DNA of 64,000 nucleotides, from contig JAEMBT020000005.1 of NCBI GenBank assembly GCA_018873245.2, positions 9,286,001 through 9,350,000 on the forward strand, written 5' to 3'. A model generated the notes under the pieces. The model was not told the origin of the DNA, did not search any database, and was given only the letters and a program-made list of their open reading frames with translations. The translations under genes were made by a program, and so were the position numbers. Shown one piece after another: positions 60,074-64,000 of this stretch (position 1 is its first letter; each line of letters begins with the position of its first letter). The DNA is from Archegozetes longisetosus. Taxonomy: Eukaryota; Arthropoda; Arachnida; Sarcoptiformes; Trhypochthoniidae.

Positions 60074-60392
60074 TATTTCATCAAAGATTCGAATATCTTC
60101 TTACACATGAAATTATATAAATTTGATCATTCATTTCATATTTTATTGTACTAAAAATTATAAACTTGATTAGTTCGAACTAAAAAATTGTTTTAATTAT
60201 TTATTTTTAACTTTTGATATGATATATTTGATCCTATTGCGCACTTGTTCTTATGTAGCATTCGATTATTTTGTTTTCGATATTTTTGATTTGATCTATT
60301 TCATTCAATATTTTCTTCGATCTTATACCATAATACGCAGGGATAACTATTTGAACGTGTCGATGGATTCAGAGTCAAGTCTTCTACTTTTC

Positions 60393-60410
60393 GGTTAGGT
60401 TAGGTTAGGT
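60393..60410 (+). repeat. Short interstitial TTAGG run
   Basis: GGTTAGGTTAGGTTAGGT holds three units of TTAGG, the canonical arthropod telomere repeat. Three units could be chance; there is no longer array. Confidence 0.6.
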
Positions 60411-62499
60411 AAATCATCAAAATATGAATGAAATTTGCTCAAAATGAAGAAAAGTTTACAATTTATCCATGACCTTCAATCGAAAAGCAAATGTATTATA
60501 AAAATTTTATTAAAAAGAAAGAATTTTTATTATAAAAATTTATTATCAAAATAAACATATTTACGAATTTGACTGATATTTCAGTTAAATATAACAAGAA
60601 AAGTCGAAATATGTTAGAAAAATAATGATCAACGTCTCCAGTCAGTGAAGCGGTAAATTTAATTTCTACTTTCCAAACACTGGGGTTTTATGAAATTCTA
60701 TGACTGGATAAAAATTTATTTTGAAATGAAGAAATTTCCTCTATTACTAATTAACTTTTATATTGAGATTATATCGAAATGGAAACATTTTATTATGTTC
60801 GAAGCGCACTTATCTTTCGATGCATTTAAATATTAACTACTGTACATATTATTAATTTTATTTTATTTAGTATCTTGTTTGATAGAATACTGATAGTTAC
60901 TGATAGGTAAGAATTTAACAAAGTGAATGGTTCTGATAGTGTGAATTCTTAGACTTATTTCTAGACATTTAAAAAATTAAAGAGGCCAAATTATATTTTT
61001 TAAGGAATTTCGAGTTATCCTGAATTAGAACTCTAGGGGACTAAGTATTACCTTTTTCCAGAATTGCTTTAATTCTAGACTATCAAGTCTATTTCTGGAC
61101 AACTGATCACCCTAGAACTTAAACAAATGCTGCTCAAAATGTACTTAATAAAGTGGAAAATCATGAATTCAAATGCTTAAAGACTTATTCCTTAAAAGTC
61201 TAAGCTGACATTCGAAGTAAAATATTTTCAGAGTTCCAAGGTTAATATGGAGCGAATCCGCTTACTTTAAAGATTAGTTCGAGAGGATAAACCAAGAATC
61301 TTGATCAACAAACTGTTTTAGAAAGATGTCCTCAGTAAAGCCGAATCTTTTACTTTTTGCATCAATTAAATTAACTTTTATTATATTTTAAGCTGAGATA
61401 CAATTCATTCTAATAGCAATTTTGTCGGGAATAATTAAAGCCAACAGTCGAGAACTAGAATTTCTTTATCCGTGTCGATACCAAGGGACAAATATTAAAA
61501 GATTAATCTATCAAAAGACATAGACAACTATGATATCTAGTCTATATTCAAAGTATTGAGCAAAGTTGCCAGGACTGAATGCGATAAAGATTTCGAAACA
61601 TTCACTTTCTATGTAAACTGATTAGAGAGGTTGAGGACGGTGTTTTTGGTAAAATAACTCTTAATAATATAAATATAGTGAAGTCTGTCAACTTTAGAAG
61701 GCTAAGGCTTTTCAAAGTTCTGTTGAACTATAATATCAATTACAAAATGAATGAATCAAAGTAGTCAAAAACTAAAGTGGATATTAATTTATAAAGAATT
61801 TTAGTTCACTGTGTAACTTAAGGGAAATTGAGTTAAAATATCATAGAATCCATGCATAACCATCTTACGCTCTCAGTAATCCAAAGTAAGCAAATCTGGA
61901 AAGAATTGATCTCAATCCAAATACACAAATAGTTGAATGCGTAAAACACTTGGGAATTATGCTTTATTACATTAATTGATTTAAAGTGAGGAATAAATAC
62001 AAATATTAAAAGCAACATGAGAATATATATAGATATTATGACTTATTGATTTAACTATTGTTTGACGGTTTATCTAATCTATTAAGATTAATATATTTGT
62101 CAAAAAGTTCTGTATTCATTTTTACTCAGTAATTATGAATTTCTAGGTAAATTCTATAAAAATACAATGAAAAAGAGAATTATATCAATAATTTTTTTCT
62201 TATAAGTATTATTGGATGACAAGACTTTTACTCATTTTGAACTAGACCAAAAGTATTGTTTACTTTTAACAGATAAACAAATGATTTTCATTAAGAGATA
62301 TTTCAAAGAGAAACAAGTTTTGTCATAGGTTAGTCATACAAAACTGATAATTTCTCATCTCCTATAACTAAAAGGTTTCAAATTGGTTTTTCATTTCTTT
62401 TGAACCATGACACACTCAATTTCTAATAATTTATACAAAGTCTGAAGTGAAGACTGCCAAGGCAGTTCTTCAAAAGTTTCGTTCATATTGTCCAATAAG

Positions 62500-62600
62500 A
62501 AGTTCACAAAGAGAAAATTTTTCGATTTTTGAAGGGAAATCTCTTGAATTTTCTAGAATGTTTCTGAGAAACTTTCTTTTTATAACATTACTTGTAAGTC
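62500..62600 (-). repeat. Fragment of the TAGTGTT MITE family
   Basis: In reverse complement it aligns with 21816-21930: TAATGTT end, GAAAGTTTCTC, TTCAAGAGAT, and AAAATCGAAAAATTTTC. The other end is missing. Confidence 0.5.
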
Positions 62601-63742
62601 GTTCATCCCATCCTTTCTTCGGACCTCAAATAGCTATTTTATCTTGATTATAATTAATTATTATATTAATTTTCAAGATTAGGCTTTTATATTCCGCAAA
62701 GATAGATTAGAGATTTTAATCAGCTTATCAAAATTTGTAGAATAAAATTTTTCGTATTTTTACGAATATATATTATCCTAATGTTGTTTGCAAGTCTATG
62801 ACTAATATTTACTTAATTTTGGCCCGAATCTTTGATAAAATTTAAATTTTAATCAAACTACGATCCAATCTCGACTAATATTTGAAGACGTAAATATAGT
62901 ACATATTTGAGATATTATATTTTTAGTTCCTAGTCCTTGAGAAATAAGTTTTTTGTGTATTACGCAATTTTTTCCATACTTTAAAGTAAGTCAAAGCGTA
63001 GGTTAAAAACTTAATAGAAGTTATTATTTGAAGCCCAATCAGCTCGATAAAAGATCTATATTGAATTGTTAATAGAGATCTATATTGAAGATAGGATAAA
63101 TTAAAACTACACATTTGAAGCGTTTATGTTGCAAAGTATTGTGTGTTGTCCGAATTCAGAATCAGAAACGGTTGTTCAGGTGGATCTAGGCTCAAGAAAC
63201 TACCAGCTGCGGTATGCTTAACTTGACTTCTAAGCACTTGTTTTGAACGATAAAACTATAGTAATACTTTATTATGCTTTGAAATATACATAAAAGGACT
63301 AACGTTTTGTGTTTTGGATCAAATGATAAAATGAAAGTGTTTATTTTAATATTTTTTAAATATATGATTTATATATCTATCGATTTTTCATTTAGTTTCC
63401 CATAAAGTGGTTATAATGTAAGTGTATAGTATGTAAAAACTTAGTGTTATTTCCGGGAAGACAAATAAAACTTTAAATTTATCCTCTTATTAACAAGTAA
63501 GATAAGTTTCAAGGCTAACAATAAAAGATATCACAATATTCAAAGATAATAAATTTGTATAAATAACCAAACTTTAAATTATGAGAAAAATAGTTTCGGT
63601 TTCTACTTATAAACAAAAGCTTATTTAGAAAATAAGAACAGCAAAAAATCAGTATCTCAACCCAAACTTAATTGAATAAAATCGAAACGAAAACATTGAG
63701 AGGAAAATATAATTCAAAGACTTCTAAATCATTTCAAAAAGC

Positions 63743-63748
63743 TTTATT
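63743..63748 (-). terminator. Poly(A) signal of the serpin gene
   Basis: AATAAA on the minus strand, about 55 bp after the serpin stop codon. Confidence 0.5.
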
Positions 63749-63803
63749 TGAGTTAAAATCAAACGCTTGAACTCTAAATTTGAGTTCTTTCATAATTTTT
63801 CTC

Positions 63804-64000
63804 TTAAAGTTGATGGATTTGACCGACAAATAGAATCATTCCGTTTCTATTATCTCTTATGAAGAAGAGAAACGGATGATCTGCTTTGAACTCATAAACA
63901 ATCGGTATCGACGGTGTTTCAATAACAATACCAGTAGCGGCCGCAGCTTCACTTCCCTCTTCGTTAACCTCAACAACAGCTTTGTGAACAACTTTAGAAA
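63804..64000 (-). CDS. Serpin, C-terminal part (runs off the window)
   Basis: The last 64 codons up to a TAA at 63804. They start in strand s5A ([12 protein letters not shown]) and include the hinge [11 protein letters not shown], the reactive-centre loop ([14 protein letters not shown]) and the C-terminal [20 protein letters not shown]. Serpins trap serine or cysteine proteases by inserting the cleaved loop into a beta-sheet. The hinge has Gly at P15, Ser at P14, a run of small residues at P12-P9 and Thr at P8, as in inhibitory members. By counting from the hinge, P1 falls at or near Thr-Pro-Ser; the loop length leaves an uncertainty of one or two residues, so the target protease cannot be told. 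The rest of the gene (about 300 residues) lies beyond the right edge. A secretion signal cannot be assessed. Confidence 0.92.
   Translation of the reverse strand, partial: SKVVHKAVVEVNEEGSEAAAATGIVIETPSIPIVYEFKADHPFLFFIRDNRNGMILFVGQIHQL

Larger units (their letters stand above)
60074..63742. other. A+T-rich stretch, no gene supported
   Basis: Only chance-length frames were found. It contains a short TTAGG run and a fragment of the TAGTGTT MITE family, listed separately. Confidence 0.45.

Noticed and set aside
1..64000. CRISPR arrays, bacterial operons, integrons
   Set aside because: No regularly spaced direct repeats, no Shine-Dalgarno-led gene runs; all clear genes have spliceosomal introns or eukaryote-only families.

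Overview
This is a very A+T-rich, gene-poor eukaryotic window. The few real genes have short GT-AG introns (about 50-100 nt). They encode a four-exon gustatory receptor, a DEG/ENaC channel, a divergent ionotropic receptor, a Beaten-path-like Ig protein, a small secreted cysteine-rich protein and the last exon of a serpin. That gene set, the receptor exon structure and a short TTAGG run point to an arthropod. My best guess is a chelicerate, possibly a prostigmatan (spider-mite-like) mite; this is inference, not proven here.

Layout. 0-1 kb: decayed BTB/POZ gene. 2.5-13.1 kb: a dense nest of transposons. It holds a Tc1-like deletion copy, a pogo/Tigger-type element whose transposase has introns, a hAT element broken up by several insertions, a large foldback element and several MITEs, all between a pair of inverted arms. 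13.8-17.2 kb: a 470-bp palindromic element and a second, decayed hAT with an intact target-site duplication. 18.8-19.3 kb: two-exon secreted cysteine-rich peptide gene. 20-27 kb: mariner fragment, MITEs, second Tc1-like copy and unrecognised decayed coding segments. 27.5-28.1 kb: three exons of a Beat-like Ig gene on the minus strand. 28-40 kb: mostly empty, with weak minus-strand coding remnants at 32.3-34.5 kb.

39.96-57.65 kb is the most interesting part. Three membrane receptor or channel genes of different superfamilies lie within 18 kb: a gustatory receptor (minus), an 807-aa DEG/ENaC protein made of two head-to-tail channel units in one uninterrupted reading frame (plus), and a four-exon ionotropic receptor without an amino-terminal domain (minus). 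Between and within them sit a piggyBac MITE inside a long-inverted-repeat element, a hAT MITE that splits a GC-richer unknown coding segment, a hAT remnant just downstream of the channel gene and a hAT element in the last intron of the ionotropic receptor. 58.7-60.1 kb holds three more MITEs. The window ends inside a serpin on the minus strand whose hinge region is of the inhibitory type.

I saw no tRNA, rRNA, CRISPR or prokaryotic operon signals. Exon models were made by eye from splice consensus, phase and protein-family continuity. Transposon calls rest on inverted ends, target-site duplications and transposase motifs.
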